From Haliscomenobacter sp040401995 (GTDB lineage Bacteria > Bacteroidota > Bacteroidia > Chitinophagales > Saprospiraceae), in NCBI GenBank assembly GCA_040401995.1, contig JBBANM010000023.1, positions 14,944 through 78,943 on the forward strand: a stretch of 64,000 nt of DNA. The letters run 5' to 3'. A program made the position numbers and the translations under genes. Numbering within the stretch: the stretch's first letter is position 1; the number at the start of each line of letters is the position of its first letter. Below the pieces are notes generated by a model that worked only from the letters and a program-made list of their open reading frames with translations, was not told the DNA's origin and made no database searches. This document shows, in pieces, positions 36,848 through 45,818 of the stretch.

Positions 36848-36977
36848 GCTAAGGTTTTGTTAAATTGTTCTTTTTGGTTGGAATACAGTTGCGTTTCAAT
36901 TGGCTGTCGCGTTGTAAAAAAGGTTGGTTTTCACAACTTTTCCTTCTCTTTTTTTATTCTTAATTAAAAGCAACACC

Positions 36978-37793
36978 ATGAGCACAACTAAACTCCAACT
37001 AGGCTTTGTACTTTCCGGAGGCGCCGCAAGAGGCGCGTATCAGATGGGTATTTGGCAAGCCATTCGGGAATTGGATCTCGAAAAAAATATCACTGTTGTC
37101 ACGGGCGCTTCCGTTGGCGCGATCAATGGAGCGCTGCTGGTGCAAGGGAATTGGGATATTGCTCAAGAACTGTGGGTTAAAGCCCGACCTGAGGAAGCAT
37201 TTGATTGCCTGAGCGAAAAAAATAGCTATGGTTATTGGGCTTTGCTGCCCGATGGCTTTCTTAATCGAGGCATTCGGGTCAACGGATTAAAGAAATTACT
37301 TCACGAGGCTCTAGACGAGTCCGCCATTCGGGATGCCGATAAAGCTTTTGGGTTGGTGGTTTATAACTGGTCGCTCCGCAAAGGACAATCATTCTTCAAG
37401 GAAGAAATTCCACTTGGTCTGTTGACCGATTTCATCATTGCTAGCGCGAGTTTTCCAGCCTTTCAAGCCCACGAAATCAATGGACAAAAATACATTGACG
37501 GCGGCATTTATAAAATTCTCCCCGTAGATATGGCTTTTGAGCACCAGCACTTAGATTTGGTCATCGGTGTTGATGTTGCTGAAGCGTCCAAATTTCTGCC
37601 CGAAATGTGGAACATCAAGCAAAAATATGGCGATAAGTTGATGTACCTCCGGCCTTCCAAGGCATTACCATCTCCGCTCAATTTTTCCGTTTCCGCTCGC
37701 AAATTACAGATTGAATTGGGCTACCGGGACGGTATGGAGCAGTTGTCAAAATTGGTCAATCTGACGACTCCTTTGAATAACCTTGCTTCATAA
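36978..37793 (+). CDS. Patatin-like phospholipase
   Basis: A 271-residue lipid acyl hydrolase. The oxyanion loop is LSGGAARGAYQMG, the nucleophile Ser45 lies in TGASVGAING (GxSxG), and the dyad aspartate D174 is in YIDGGIYKILPVD. No signal peptide or surface-attachment domain, so it acts inside the cell. The ATG at 36978 is preferred; an in-frame ATG 54 bases upstream would add a hydrophobic stretch (TFPSLFLFLIK) absent from the family. It lies 130 bp after the Anbu gene on the same strand; whether it belongs to that cluster is open. Confidence 0.9.
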   Translation: MSTTKLQLGFVLSGGAARGAYQMGIWQAIRELDLEKNITVVTGASVGAINGALLVQGNWDIAQELWVKARPEEAFDCLSEKNSYGYWALLPDGFLNRGIRVNGLKKLLHEALDESAIRDADKAFGLVVYNWSLRKGQSFFKEEIPLGLLTDFIIASASFPAFQAHEINGQKYIDGGIYKILPVDMAFEHQHLDLVIGVDVAEASKFLPEMWNIKQKYGDKLMYLRPSKALPSPLNFSVSARKLQIELGYRDGMEQLSKLVNLTTPLNNLAS

Positions 37794-37877
37794 TCCATAG
37801 CAATCATTTGTGTATATCAAAAATACGCTCTATATTAGGCGAATTGAAGCATTTCAGCTCACCTAAAACGTTGATTC

Positions 37878-38225
37878 ATGGATAAAAGCATCCTTTACGG
37901 GCTAATTGGCGGTCTACTTCCCGACGTCATCAGAATGATTAACAACCGCTACAATCCAAGTTTGCCAGATTATTTGAAATCAGTAAATTTTTACATTGGC
38001 TTGGTACTGCTCATTTTATTGGGCGGCGGAGCGGCTTATCTGTTAAAGCCAGATGGAATTATTGAAACCTTGGCAGTTGGTTATTCGGCGCCACAATTGG
38101 TGTCTTCGATTTTGGCGCAAAAAACGCCCGTTGTTGCTCCTGGAGCAGAAGACCCTACTTCACGTGGTTTATTTGATGATGCAACTAAAAAACCGATGAA
38201 TCCTCTACAATTTTGGGGTATGTAA
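37878..38225 (+). CDS. Unrecognised 115-residue membrane protein
   Basis: No family recognised. It has a weakly hydrophobic N-terminus (ILYGLIGGLLPDVIRMI), a clear membrane helix at about 38-58 (FYIGLVLLILLGGGAAYLL), a second less hydrophobic stretch (IETLAVGYSAPQLVSSILA) and a polar proline-containing tail ending PLQFWGM. It lies 84 bp after the patatin and is closed by a strong bidirectional terminator. It could be a small membrane accessory protein of the upstream genes. Coding status is supported by its own start, the length and the terminator 25 bp after the stop. Confidence 0.65.
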   Translation: MDKSILYGLIGGLLPDVIRMINNRYNPSLPDYLKSVNFYIGLVLLILLGGGAAYLLKPDGIIETLAVGYSAPQLVSSILAQKTPVVAPGAEDPTSRGLFDDATKKPMNPLQFWGM

Positions 38226-38249
38226 TCATTTGATTTTAAAGTAGTAAAC

Positions 38250-38290
38250 AAAAAAGACCTTAAGGCTTATCAGTCTTAAGGTCTTTTTTT
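38250..38290. terminator. Bidirectional terminator between convergent genes
   Basis: Perfect arms AAAAAGACCTTAAG (38251-38264) and CTTAAGGTCTTTTT (38275-38288), loop of ten, with A and T tracts on both sides. It serves the 115-residue gene (plus) and folE (minus). Confidence 0.92.
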
Positions 38291-38311
38291 GATTTATTTT
38301 ATCACCCTTTG

Positions 38312-39007
38312 CTATTGCACTAATGAAGTTCGGACGTAGCCCAAAAATTCATTACGCAGATCTTGGGCTTCAAATGCCCCACTGTACTCCAAGGTAACTG
38401 TTGTGCTGGAATCATCCTCGATACCGCGTAGCGATACACACATATGCTTCGCTTCAACAACTATAATGACATCTTGGGTGTCCAATGCGCCCTGAAGGGC
38501 CACCAAAATCTGTTTGGTCATGCGCTCTTGCACCTGTGGGCGGCGCGCAAAGTAATCCACAATTCGGTTTAACTTCGATAAGCCAATCACTTTACCATTG
38601 GAAATATAGCCAACATGCGCTTTGCCAATGATGGGCAAAAAATGGTGTTCGCAGGTAGATTTAACGGTGATATTTTTCTCTACCAACATCCGGCTGTATT
38701 CATAGCCGTTATCAAATACTGAGATCTCGGGCATATTGCCCGGGTTTAATCCCTGGAAAATCTCTTTGACAAACATTTTTGCAACACGGCGTGGAGTGTC
38801 TTTCAAGCTATCGTCGGTCAAATCCATACCCAACGTATGTAGGATATTGTAAAAAGACTCCTCAATCGAGGCCATTTTTTCGTCGTCGCTTAAATCGAAC
38901 GCATCATCACGCAGGGGAGTTTCTAGACCGCTGCCGTAGTGGAAATTTCCATTCTCTTCAGCACGCTCGTTAAAAACCTTCTCAATCGGATTCGTCGTTT
39001 TAACCAT
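38312..39007 (-). CDS. folE: GTP cyclohydrolase I
   Basis: A 231-residue enzyme that opens GTP to dihydroneopterin triphosphate, the first step of folate and pterin synthesis. The zinc site has the cysteine and histidines in TCEHHFLPIIGKAHVGY and the second cysteine in HMCVSLRGIED. Other family blocks are GLSKLNRIVDYFARRPQVQE and RVAKMFVKEIFQGL. An acidic, disordered N-terminal extension of about 45 residues precedes the core (DDAFDLSDDEKMASIEE). A -7 box lies 23 bp upstream. It is a single gene between terminators. Confidence 0.96.
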   Translation of the reverse strand: MVKTTNPIEKVFNERAEENGNFHYGSGLETPLRDDAFDLSDDEKMASIEESFYNILHTLGMDLTDDSLKDTPRRVAKMFVKEIFQGLNPGNMPEISVFDNGYEYSRMLVEKNITVKSTCEHHFLPIIGKAHVGYISNGKVIGLSKLNRIVDYFARRPQVQERMTKQILVALQGALDTQDVIIVVEAKHMCVSLRGIEDDSSTTVTLEYSGAFEAQDLRNEFLGYVRTSLVQ

Positions 39008-39029
39008 TTTATTGATCGTTAATTTGTGG

Positions 39030-39037
39030 CAAATTTA
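39030..39037 (-). promoter_or_regulatory. Likely -7 box of folE
   Basis: On the minus strand TAAATTTG, an exact TAnnTTTG match, ends 22 bases before the folE ATG, which gives a short leader. No clear -33 TTTG at the normal distance. Confidence 0.45.
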
Positions 39038-39283
39038 GCTGACTTGGCGACTTTTGGATACGACCAACATTCGCATTTGTCAAGGCACGCTGGTAAGAAC
39101 AAAAATATGTACTCGGAGTTTCAAAAAACTGAAAAAATGTTGGAAGAGGAGTTAGGCCGAAAAACAAAATTGGATGAGTAGTTAATGATAAAAATAGTTA
39201 AAGCTCTGAAAAATAAGCATTTGAAGTATGTTGCTTGAATGAAAATCTACACTCATTTCCAAAGAAAAAGTTTGAATATTAGG

Positions 39284-39327
39284 ATAAAAAAAATTAGTTG
39301 AGCAAACAACTTATCTGCTCAACTAAT
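39284..39327 (-). terminator. Terminator of the M48 peptidase gene
   Basis: Perfect 12-base arms ATTAGTTGAGCA (39293-39304) and TGCTCAACTAAT (39316-39327). Read on the minus strand the hairpin is followed by a T run (39285-39292). It lies 41 bp after the stop of the M48 gene. The rest of the 39008-39368 interval holds only the folE -7 box. Confidence 0.85.
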
Positions 39328-39368
39328 GGAGAACTATCTTTTTCAACCCGAGGGAAGTAAAGCAATTG

Positions 39369-40166
39369 CTAGTTTTTTCTATATTTTTCCAAAATCACTG
39401 GAATCAATTTTTTGATGTTGGCGATACGAGTTTCTGGAGAAGGGTGAGTGGAAATGATTTGTGGCGGACGCGTACCAGTGTTTCCTGCTTCCATACGTTC
39501 CCAAAATTTTATTGCCTCATTAGGGTTGTAACCTGCCATGGTCATGAAATTGAGGCCCAACTCGTCGGCTTCTGATTCATGTAATCGGCTAAATGGTAAT
39601 ATGCCAAAAACTTGAGAACCAACACCGTAAGCTACATCAGCTAAACTACGGGTTTTAGCAGGTTCTTTGCTTAGCGCGGCGTCAAGCGCGGCGTTACCAT
39701 ATTGGGCAATCATCAACTCGCTCATGCGCTCGCCCCCATGGTGGGCAATGGCATGACCAATTTCATGACCCATCACCACGGCAATGGCATCGTCGTTGGT
39801 ACAATAAGGCATGATGCCGGTATAGAAGGCAATTTTACCGCCTTCCATACAAAAGGCATTGGCTTCTTTGTTTTCCAATAAATTCACCTCCCATTTAAAG
39901 TCAGTTGCTTCACTTTTGATCTTATTGTCGCGGAGATAAGTTTCAATCGCTGCAATCAAGCGTTCGCTGACGGCATTTATTCGGCGAACATCGTTGGTGT
40001 TGTTAGAAAGAGGAAGATCCTTCAATTGTTGGCGATAGCCTTGCTCAGATAAGGCAGCCATCTCAGAGAAAGGAATGAAATTCAATTGTTTACGACCAGT
40101 AATGGGCACCGATTTACAAGCGGCAACGCTAAAAATCAGTACAATCAAAGCGATTTTTTTAAACAT
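39369..40166 (-). CDS. M48 family metallopeptidase lipoprotein (LoiP/YcaL-like)
   Basis: A 265-residue zinc protease. Signal peptide with lipobox SVAAC (Cys17), then KSVPITGRKQLNFIPFSEM, usual for periplasmic M48 lipoproteins. The zinc motif is HEIGHAIAHHGGERMSE, and the third ligand is the glutamate in LHESEADELGLNFM. PPQIISTHPSPETRI near the end is the conserved family closing. It is thought to act in outer-membrane protein quality control, as E. coli LoiP and BepA do (function transferred from the family). A single gene with its own terminator. Confidence 0.93.
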   Translation of the reverse strand: MFKKIALIVLIFSVAACKSVPITGRKQLNFIPFSEMAALSEQGYRQQLKDLPLSNNTNDVRRINAVSERLIAAIETYLRDNKIKSEATDFKWEVNLLENKEANAFCMEGGKIAFYTGIMPYCTNDDAIAVVMGHEIGHAIAHHGGERMSELMIAQYGNAALDAALSKEPAKTRSLADVAYGVGSQVFGILPFSRLHESEADELGLNFMTMAGYNPNEAIKFWERMEAGNTGTRPPQIISTHPSPETRIANIKKLIPVILEKYRKN

Positions 40167-40463
40167 AACCTATATTTTTTAACGTAAAAAATCATTTGGT
40201 TTGGAGGAGCAAAAAGCCAAAATTCGAACAATTACAAGACAACTGTAGAGCTGAAAAAGATCTACGTTTTGCCAATATTCCTATAATCAAGGATAAATTT
40301 AGCTCATTTATTAATCTTTAAACGCATGCCTTATCGTTGCGTCACTTACAAGCCGCTATTTTTAATGATTCTTTAATAATCGGCTCTTTTAGATTTATTT
40401 TCAATTGATTTTGAAACTTTTGTAAGTCGAGTTGTATTTTATAAAGGATACCTAAAAACTGTT
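40167..40463. other. Intergenic region, nothing recognised
   Basis: Divergent spacer between the M48 gene and ndh. A/T-rich, without an exact -7 box, repeat copy or small gene that could be supported. Confidence 0.4.
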
Positions 40464-40501
40464 TTTGGATTTCTAGTTTGCTTGCAAACTAGAAATCCAA
40501 A
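40464..40501. repeat. Perfect 18-base palindrome, probable remnant of a class 2 hairpin element
   Basis: TTTGGATTTCTAGTTTGC (40464-40481), loop TT, then GCAAACTAGAAATCCAAA (40484-40501). The arms resemble the outer end of the class 2 elements (GTTTGGATTTTTAGTTCGC) and are followed by CTCTCT where those end in CACTCT. It would be an element reduced to its terminal stem, 60 bp before ndh. Confidence 0.7.
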
Positions 40502-40560
40502 CTCTCTAAATATTGGCAATACGAATGTTTCGTCAACTGCCATCACCCAAACCAACTAAC

Positions 40561-41871
40561 ATGAATGAGAATATCCCAAATTTAGTAGGTCACCCCAGAG
40601 TCGTCATTATTGGCGGCGGATTTGCGGGTCTGGCTACAGCCAAAAAATTGATCCGCGACAAATTTCAAGTGGTGTTGCTTGACCGCAATAACTACCATAC
40701 CTTTCAACCTTTGCTGTATCAGGTAGCAACGGGGGGATTAGAACCTGATAGCATTGCTTATCCCATTCGTAAAATTTTTCAAGGATCCTCTAAGCTGCAT
40801 TTTCGCTTGGCGGAGGTGGAAACGATTCTGCCTGCTCAAAAAATGCTACAAACGTCAATTGGGGCAATCACCTACGATTACTTAGTTATCGCATCAGGTA
40901 GCCAAACCAATTTTTTCAATTTTGCCGATCAGGAAAAGCACTTGCGTTCATTGAAAAATGTACCCGACGCGCTCAATCTGCGCAGCTTTATCCTGCAAAA
41001 TTTTGAAGAAGCGACGACAACCGCTGATCATAAAGAACAAGATGCTTTAATCAATATCGCCATTGTAGGTGGCGGCCCTACTGGTGTTGAATTGGCGGGC
41101 GCACTAGGAGAAATGAAAAAACACGTTTTCCCTAAAGATTATCCCGATTTTGATACCAGTAGAATGCGGATTGTGCTTTTAGAAGCCATGCCCCGATTGC
41201 TTGGCGGGATGGATGAAAAAGCTGGGCAGCGGGCATTGAGTGATTTACATAAAATAGGAGTAGAGGTTAGGCTGAACGCCAAAGTATCTTTTTACGATGG
41301 TAAGGTTTTAAAAACCGAAGACGGCTTCGAATTGTCTACTGAGACCTTGATTTGGTCGGCAGGTGTAAAAGGACAATTTCCGGCGGGCGTACCAAAGGAA
41401 TTAGTAGTTCCTGGTAATCGATTGCGGGTAGACGCGTTCAACCAAGTCATTGGCATGGAAAACGTGTTTGCCAATGGCGATGTGGCGGGGATGATCCTGC
41501 CTGATTTGCCACGAGGTTATCCCATGCTAGCGCCAGTAGCCATCCAACAAGGCGAACAATTGGCCAGGAATTTGATTCAGACCGCTAAGGGGAAAACATG
41601 GCAACCTTTTCATTATTTTGATAAAGGAACAATGGCAACGATTGGTCGAAATAAAGAAGTGGTCAATGTAAAAGGTATTATGTTTGGCGGAGTGATTGCC
41701 TGGTTGGCCTGGATGTTTATCCACATCATGTACCTCGTCGGTTTTCGGAATAAGATAGCTACTTTGTGGGGATGGGTATACAATTATTTTACCTATGACC
41801 ACGCTTTGCGACTGATTATCAGGCCGGTAGAAAAAACTATCAACTTGCCTGAAGTAGAAGAAGTGGCGTAA
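40561..41871 (+). CDS. ndh: Type II NADH dehydrogenase
   Basis: A 436-residue single-subunit NADH:quinone oxidoreductase that feeds electrons from NADH to the quinone pool without pumping protons. FAD site: RVVIIGGGFAGLATAK; the NADH-binding site is NIAIVGGGPTGVELAGALGEM; the second FAD motif is ENVFANGDVAG. The membrane-binding end contains VIAWLAWMFIHIMYLVGF. DRNNYHTFQPLLYQVATGGL is typical of NDH-2. The ATG at 40561 is taken; an earlier in-frame TTG would add 16 unconserved residues. Confidence 0.94.
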   Translation: MNENIPNLVGHPRVVIIGGGFAGLATAKKLIRDKFQVVLLDRNNYHTFQPLLYQVATGGLEPDSIAYPIRKIFQGSSKLHFRLAEVETILPAQKMLQTSIGAITYDYLVIASGSQTNFFNFADQEKHLRSLKNVPDALNLRSFILQNFEEATTTADHKEQDALINIAIVGGGPTGVELAGALGEMKKHVFPKDYPDFDTSRMRIVLLEAMPRLLGGMDEKAGQRALSDLHKIGVEVRLNAKVSFYDGKVLKTEDGFELSTETLIWSAGVKGQFPAGVPKELVVPGNRLRVDAFNQVIGMENVFANGDVAGMILPDLPRGYPMLAPVAIQQGEQLARNLIQTAKGKTWQPFHYFDKGTMATIGRNKEVVNVKGIMFGGVIAWLAWMFIHIMYLVGFRNKIATLWGWVYNYFTYDHALRLIIRPVEKTINLPEVEEVA

Positions 41872-41898
41872 TAAATGCTGTAACTGAATGAAGATAAA

Positions 41899-41941
41899 GT
41901 CTAAAGCGCTAGGAACACTTGTTCTTAGCGCTTTCCTAGAC
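41899..41941. terminator. Hairpin after ndh
   Basis: Main arms AAAGCGCTAGGAAC and GTTCTTAGCGCTTT with loop ACTT, flanked by GTCTA and TAGAC that extend the stem. No T run follows, so it may stabilise the 3' end rather than stop transcription alone. Confidence 0.5.
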
Positions 41942-41992
41942 TAAAACAGACTGTATTTCAGCGTCATGATGTAACTTTTCAAAAACAAGCCC

Positions 41993-42021
41993 TTGTTTTT
42001 TGCACATTTCAGCTAACTTTG
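41993..42021 (+). promoter_or_regulatory. Likely promoter of kup
   Basis: Exact -7 box TAACTTTG (42014-42021), with a TTG at 41993-41995 at a spacing of 18. It gives a leader of about 60 bases before the GTG start. Confidence 0.5.
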
Positions 42022-42086
42022 CCCCGTTTGAACAAAAGTGCAATTAGCGCTTCAACTTTTTTGACTTTAAGTAAAATCATTTCCCT

Positions 42087-43988
42087 GTGGAAAACAGCCA
42101 TAAGAAAGTTACATTCGCCAGTCTTATCGTCACTTTAGGTATAGTTTATGGCGATATTGGTACTTCGCCCTTGTATGTAATGCAGTCAATAGTCGGTAAA
42201 AGCATTTTGACTTCCGAGTTGATCTTTGGCGCACTTTCTCTAGTGTTTTGGACGCTGACCATCCAAGCTACCTTTAAATACATTTTCATCACCCTCAACG
42301 CCGATAACAATGGTGAAGGTGGGATTTTTGCCTTGTATTCTTTGGTACGCCGCCGAACACCGAAGTGGACGATCTATGTGGCGATCGTTGGTTGTGCTGC
42401 ATTGATTGCCGACGGGATGATTACGCCGGCCATTTCGCTCTCATCCTCCGTTGAAGGTATAGAACGCCTGGTAAAGGGGTTTCCAGTGGTGCCTACTGTA
42501 ATTGGAATTCTCCTTCTTTTGTTTTTATTTCAGCAATTTGGTACCGACGCCATTGGCAAAGCTTTTGGTCCCATGATGCTGATTTGGTTTACGATGCTTG
42601 CCGTTTTAGGCATACAAATCATCATCATCACCGGGCATTGGCAAATATTTTCCGCTTTTAGTCCGCATTATGCCGTTTTGTTGATTCGCCATCACCCCAA
42701 CGCCTGGTTGGTAATTGGGGCAGTGTTCCTATGTGTAACAGGAGCAGAAGCTCTTTACTCCGACTTAGGGCACGTAGGGCGCAAAAACATCCAATTATCG
42801 TGGATTTTTGTCAAATCAACATTGCTAATCAATTATTTTGGACAAGGGGCATGGTTGTTGAACAGTATTGGCAAGCCCTTGGCGTCTAATCCTTTTTACA
42901 GTATCATGCCACATTGGTTTTTGCCTTTTGGCATTGTCATCGCTACTTTTGCAGCCATCATAGCCAGTCAAGCCCTGATTACCGGTTCATTTTCCTTGAT
43001 CCATGAAGCTATACGCTTAAAAACGTGGTTTAGAATAGCGGTTTATCACCCTTCAGCGCACCGTTCACAGATGTATATTCCTTTTGTAAACTGGATGCTG
43101 TTTACGGGGTGTGTATTCATCGTTTTTCATTTCCAAACTTCCTCTGCAATGGAAGCGGCGTATGGGATTGCGATTACGATTGCGATGTTATCGACAACAA
43201 TTTTGTTGTTTTTTTACCTCAAATCGCGCAAGGCCATGCCTTTGGTGCTCATCTATTCGTTGATTGGCCTTTTTGTGGTCGTAGAAGGCATTTTCTTTTG
43301 GGGTAATGCCCAAAAACTAAGCCACGGCGGCGGGTTTACCATTATGTTAGGCGGGGCTTTGTTTTCCATTATGTACATCGTATACAATGCAAAAAACATT
43401 ACGCGTCACAAAAGGCATATGGTTTCTTTGAATCATGCTTTACCGATTATTCAGGCGGTTAAGGACGACGAAGAAATTCCCCTATATGCTTCGCAATTAG
43501 TATTTTTGACTACTTCTAAGAAAAAAGATGTGGTTGAAACGGCCATCTTGAAGTCTATTTACGGTAAGCAACCCAAGAGAGCGGATGGATATTGGTTGCT
43601 CCATTTCTCGGAGGAGGATGAACCATTTACTACATTCTATAAATTCACGGAAGTAACGCCGGGATTGATTTATCGCCTAGATTTTCATTTGGGTTACAAG
43701 ATCCACCCGGATGTCAGCGAGTTTTTTCCACGCGCGCTCAAAGAACTACAGCAACAAGGCAAGCTCAAAATATCTAACCACTACAATATCTTGCGTGAAC
43801 ACCAAGTAGCTCCAGATTTCCGGTTTGTACTACTAGATACTGCTTTCCGGATTTCACCAAAAATGACCTTGCGCGAGCAGTTGTTGCTCAAAGGCTATCT
43901 TTTGCTAAAACGGATTGGTGTTTCATCGGAGTCGCACTTTGTGCTGGAACCAGGTAGCTGGGTAAAGGAATCTGTTGTGGTGAATTAA
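42087..43988 (+). CDS. kup: KUP-type potassium uptake protein
   Basis: A 633-residue K+ transporter. It starts with GTG at 42087, and the first helix carries VTLGIVYGDIGTSPLYVMQS, the KUP signature. Then GEGGIFALYSLVRR, LIADGMITPAISLSSSVEG, VTGAEALYSDLGHVGRKNI and GSFSLIHEAIRL follow in order. About 12 membrane helices are followed by a cytoplasmic C-terminal domain of roughly 190 residues, as usual. A single gene between its own promoter and a bidirectional terminator. Confidence 0.95.
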   Translation: MENSHKKVTFASLIVTLGIVYGDIGTSPLYVMQSIVGKSILTSELIFGALSLVFWTLTIQATFKYIFITLNADNNGEGGIFALYSLVRRRTPKWTIYVAIVGCAALIADGMITPAISLSSSVEGIERLVKGFPVVPTVIGILLLLFLFQQFGTDAIGKAFGPMMLIWFTMLAVLGIQIIIITGHWQIFSAFSPHYAVLLIRHHPNAWLVIGAVFLCVTGAEALYSDLGHVGRKNIQLSWIFVKSTLLINYFGQGAWLLNSIGKPLASNPFYSIMPHWFLPFGIVIATFAAIIASQALITGSFSLIHEAIRLKTWFRIAVYHPSAHRSQMYIPFVNWMLFTGCVFIVFHFQTSSAMEAAYGIAITIAMLSTTILLFFYLKSRKAMPLVLIYSLIGLFVVVEGIFFWGNAQKLSHGGGFTIMLGGALFSIMYIVYNAKNITRHKRHMVSLNHALPIIQAVKDDEEIPLYASQLVFLTTSKKKDVVETAILKSIYGKQPKRADGYWLLHFSEEDEPFTTFYKFTEVTPGLIYRLDFHLGYKIHPDVSEFFPRALKELQQQGKLKISNHYNILREHQVAPDFRFVLLDTAFRISPKMTLREQLLLKGYLLLKRIGVSSESHFVLEPGSWVKESVVVN

Positions 43989-44011
43989 GCAAATTTGTAA
44001 GGGTTGAATGA

Positions 44012-44049
44012 AAAACGGCGTTGAAGGGTTTGCCTTTCTACGCCGTTTT
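44012..44049. terminator. Bidirectional terminator between kup and the oxidase gene
   Basis: Arms AAAACGGCGT (44012-44021) and ACGCCGTTTT (44040-44049), with an inner GAAGGG/CCTTTC stem, between convergent genes and ending 3 bp before the stop of the minus-strand gene. Confidence 0.88.
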
Positions 44050-44052
44050 GAT

Positions 44053-45570
44053 TTAAACAGAAGGCGTGGTTAACCCGGTTTGTTGGGTAAATTCATTGAT
44101 AAAAGTGCCTTTTGGATTCAGTTCGAAAAAAATGTTGCGCCATCTTGGTAACATAGGGTAAAGCTCCTTTAGAAAATTAGGATCTTCTTGTATTTTTTGT
44201 AGTAGCACATCATTTTTCTTACCCCAATGCGGTCTTCCGCCGCGTTCCAAGAGCAATTTTTGATACTTCTCCAGCAATTCATCAGCGCCTGGCTGAATCA
44301 TGAAAAAAGGAAAATCCATCACCACATAAGGCTGGTCGCCATAATTGTGTGCCAAAAAAGCTTTTGAACCTGTGATGAAACGAAAACTGTTGGGCGAAGT
44401 TTGGTAGTATTTTTTGCCATCAACACCTTCGGCATATTGTTGGGTAATGGCCATTACTTCTTCCATAATGTCGATGTATTTGCAATCGGCATCCACTGGA
44501 AAGGCAAAAGCACAATCATAAGCCCTTTTCTTAAGCGGTTTATATCCCTGGAAAAGCACTTTATGCGAAATATCCACGAAAATTTTATCTCTGATCGAGC
44601 GCAAGGAGGATTCAATAAGTTGCGGCGTTTTTTCAGGATGTTTTTCAATTTTATTTTTGATGAACCAATAAGCGATTGGGATGGGAAAGTTTCCCACCAG
44701 CCAACTCGGTAAATTGCGAAACAACATGTTGTAAGTCCAGTTGCCGGGTTTGGGTTCGTCGATCTTTTTTTGAATTACTTCGATGCAGCTCTGTTTTCCG
44801 GGGTTATCCTTGTTTAATTTGTACGGGCTAATAAGTAGGGTGACACTGCGGATGTCGGGGTTGAAATATTCGCCAGAACGCAATTTTTCCTTGACATTGT
44901 CCCATATGGTTAGGGTTTTGGACTCCATGAGGTAATAAAGATCTTGGACCTCTAGGATCAAGGAATAAATAATCCCCATACTGCCAAAACTGACGAGGAT
45001 GCTATAAAAATAGTCGTCGTTTTGGATCAACTCGATGCCGGGGTCAGAAAAATCAGTTGAAGTGATGCCGTCACTAGGCTCTACACGGATTGTGCGCCCC
45101 TCGCCGGTTACCAAAAGAATCGAACGAACCAACCCTGCGATTGTCGGCAATCTGATGCCAGAACCATGCGTGTTGGTAGATACGGCGCCGGCGATCCGCT
45201 GCTCGTCGATGGCGCCCATGTTTTCCAAAGCTAAGTTGTCGTTGGTCAGTAAGCGATTCAACTTTTCGATGCGGATTCCGCTACCTACTTCTACAAATTT
45301 ACGTTGCATATCAACGGAAGGTTTTAGCCGCTGATGATCTAAAATTTGGTATTGCTCCATACAATCGGGGCCAACCAAATAATCATTTGTTTTTGCTACT
45401 TCAGAGTAGGAGTGCCCTGAGCCCACTGCACGTACCCGTAAGCCTTTTTGCTCCGCTTCACGGACAATGTTTTGGAGGTCGGAAATTGATTCAGGTGAAA
45501 AAAACTTCTTAGGGTGGGCAGTTACCTTATTGATGGTATTGTTCCAAACGTAGTTGGTTTCAATCTTCAT
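44053..45570 (-). CDS. FAD-linked sugar-lactone oxidase (ALO / gulonolactone oxidase family)
   Basis: A 505-residue flavoprotein of the vanillyl-alcohol-oxidase fold. The FAD_binding_4 domain has VRAVGSGHSYSEVAKTNDYL and GAIDEQRIAGAVSTNTHGSG. The C-terminal D-arabinono-1,4-lactone oxidase domain ends with RPHWGKKND and FFELNPKGTF. Members oxidise aldonolactones or alditols with oxygen or another acceptor; the substrate cannot be told here. No signal peptide, so cytoplasmic. It is transcribed alone, divergent from the DUF5690 gene. Confidence 0.85.
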   Translation of the reverse strand: MKIETNYVWNNTINKVTAHPKKFFSPESISDLQNIVREAEQKGLRVRAVGSGHSYSEVAKTNDYLVGPDCMEQYQILDHQRLKPSVDMQRKFVEVGSGIRIEKLNRLLTNDNLALENMGAIDEQRIAGAVSTNTHGSGIRLPTIAGLVRSILLVTGEGRTIRVEPSDGITSTDFSDPGIELIQNDDYFYSILVSFGSMGIIYSLILEVQDLYYLMESKTLTIWDNVKEKLRSGEYFNPDIRSVTLLISPYKLNKDNPGKQSCIEVIQKKIDEPKPGNWTYNMLFRNLPSWLVGNFPIPIAYWFIKNKIEKHPEKTPQLIESSLRSIRDKIFVDISHKVLFQGYKPLKKRAYDCAFAFPVDADCKYIDIMEEVMAITQQYAEGVDGKKYYQTSPNSFRFITGSKAFLAHNYGDQPYVVMDFPFFMIQPGADELLEKYQKLLLERGGRPHWGKKNDVLLQKIQEDPNFLKELYPMLPRWRNIFFELNPKGTFINEFTQQTGLTTPSV

Positions 45571-45818
45571 AGGGTTGGTAATTTAAGGTGTTGTGATTAG
45601 GCTACTATACTTCCATCCCGAGGGAACTATAACTATATTGTGCTGAATTGGAGCAATTTTAAACAGTTCTGTGCTTTTTTGTATAAATATTTTAGAGAAA
45701 GATAAAATACAAATCAATTCCAATCTGCTGTTTTAGGTTAAGTTTTCTTAAAGTTCAGGTTAAGCAGTTAAAAATTCAATATAATTTCTTGATTTTTAGC
45801 GCAACAAAAAGAAGCAAG

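Noticed and set aside
39345..39360. The shared string CCCGAGGGAA at about 39349 and 45618 as a repeat
   Set aside because: Ten bases with different flanks and no pairing structure; chance similarity is the simplest explanation.
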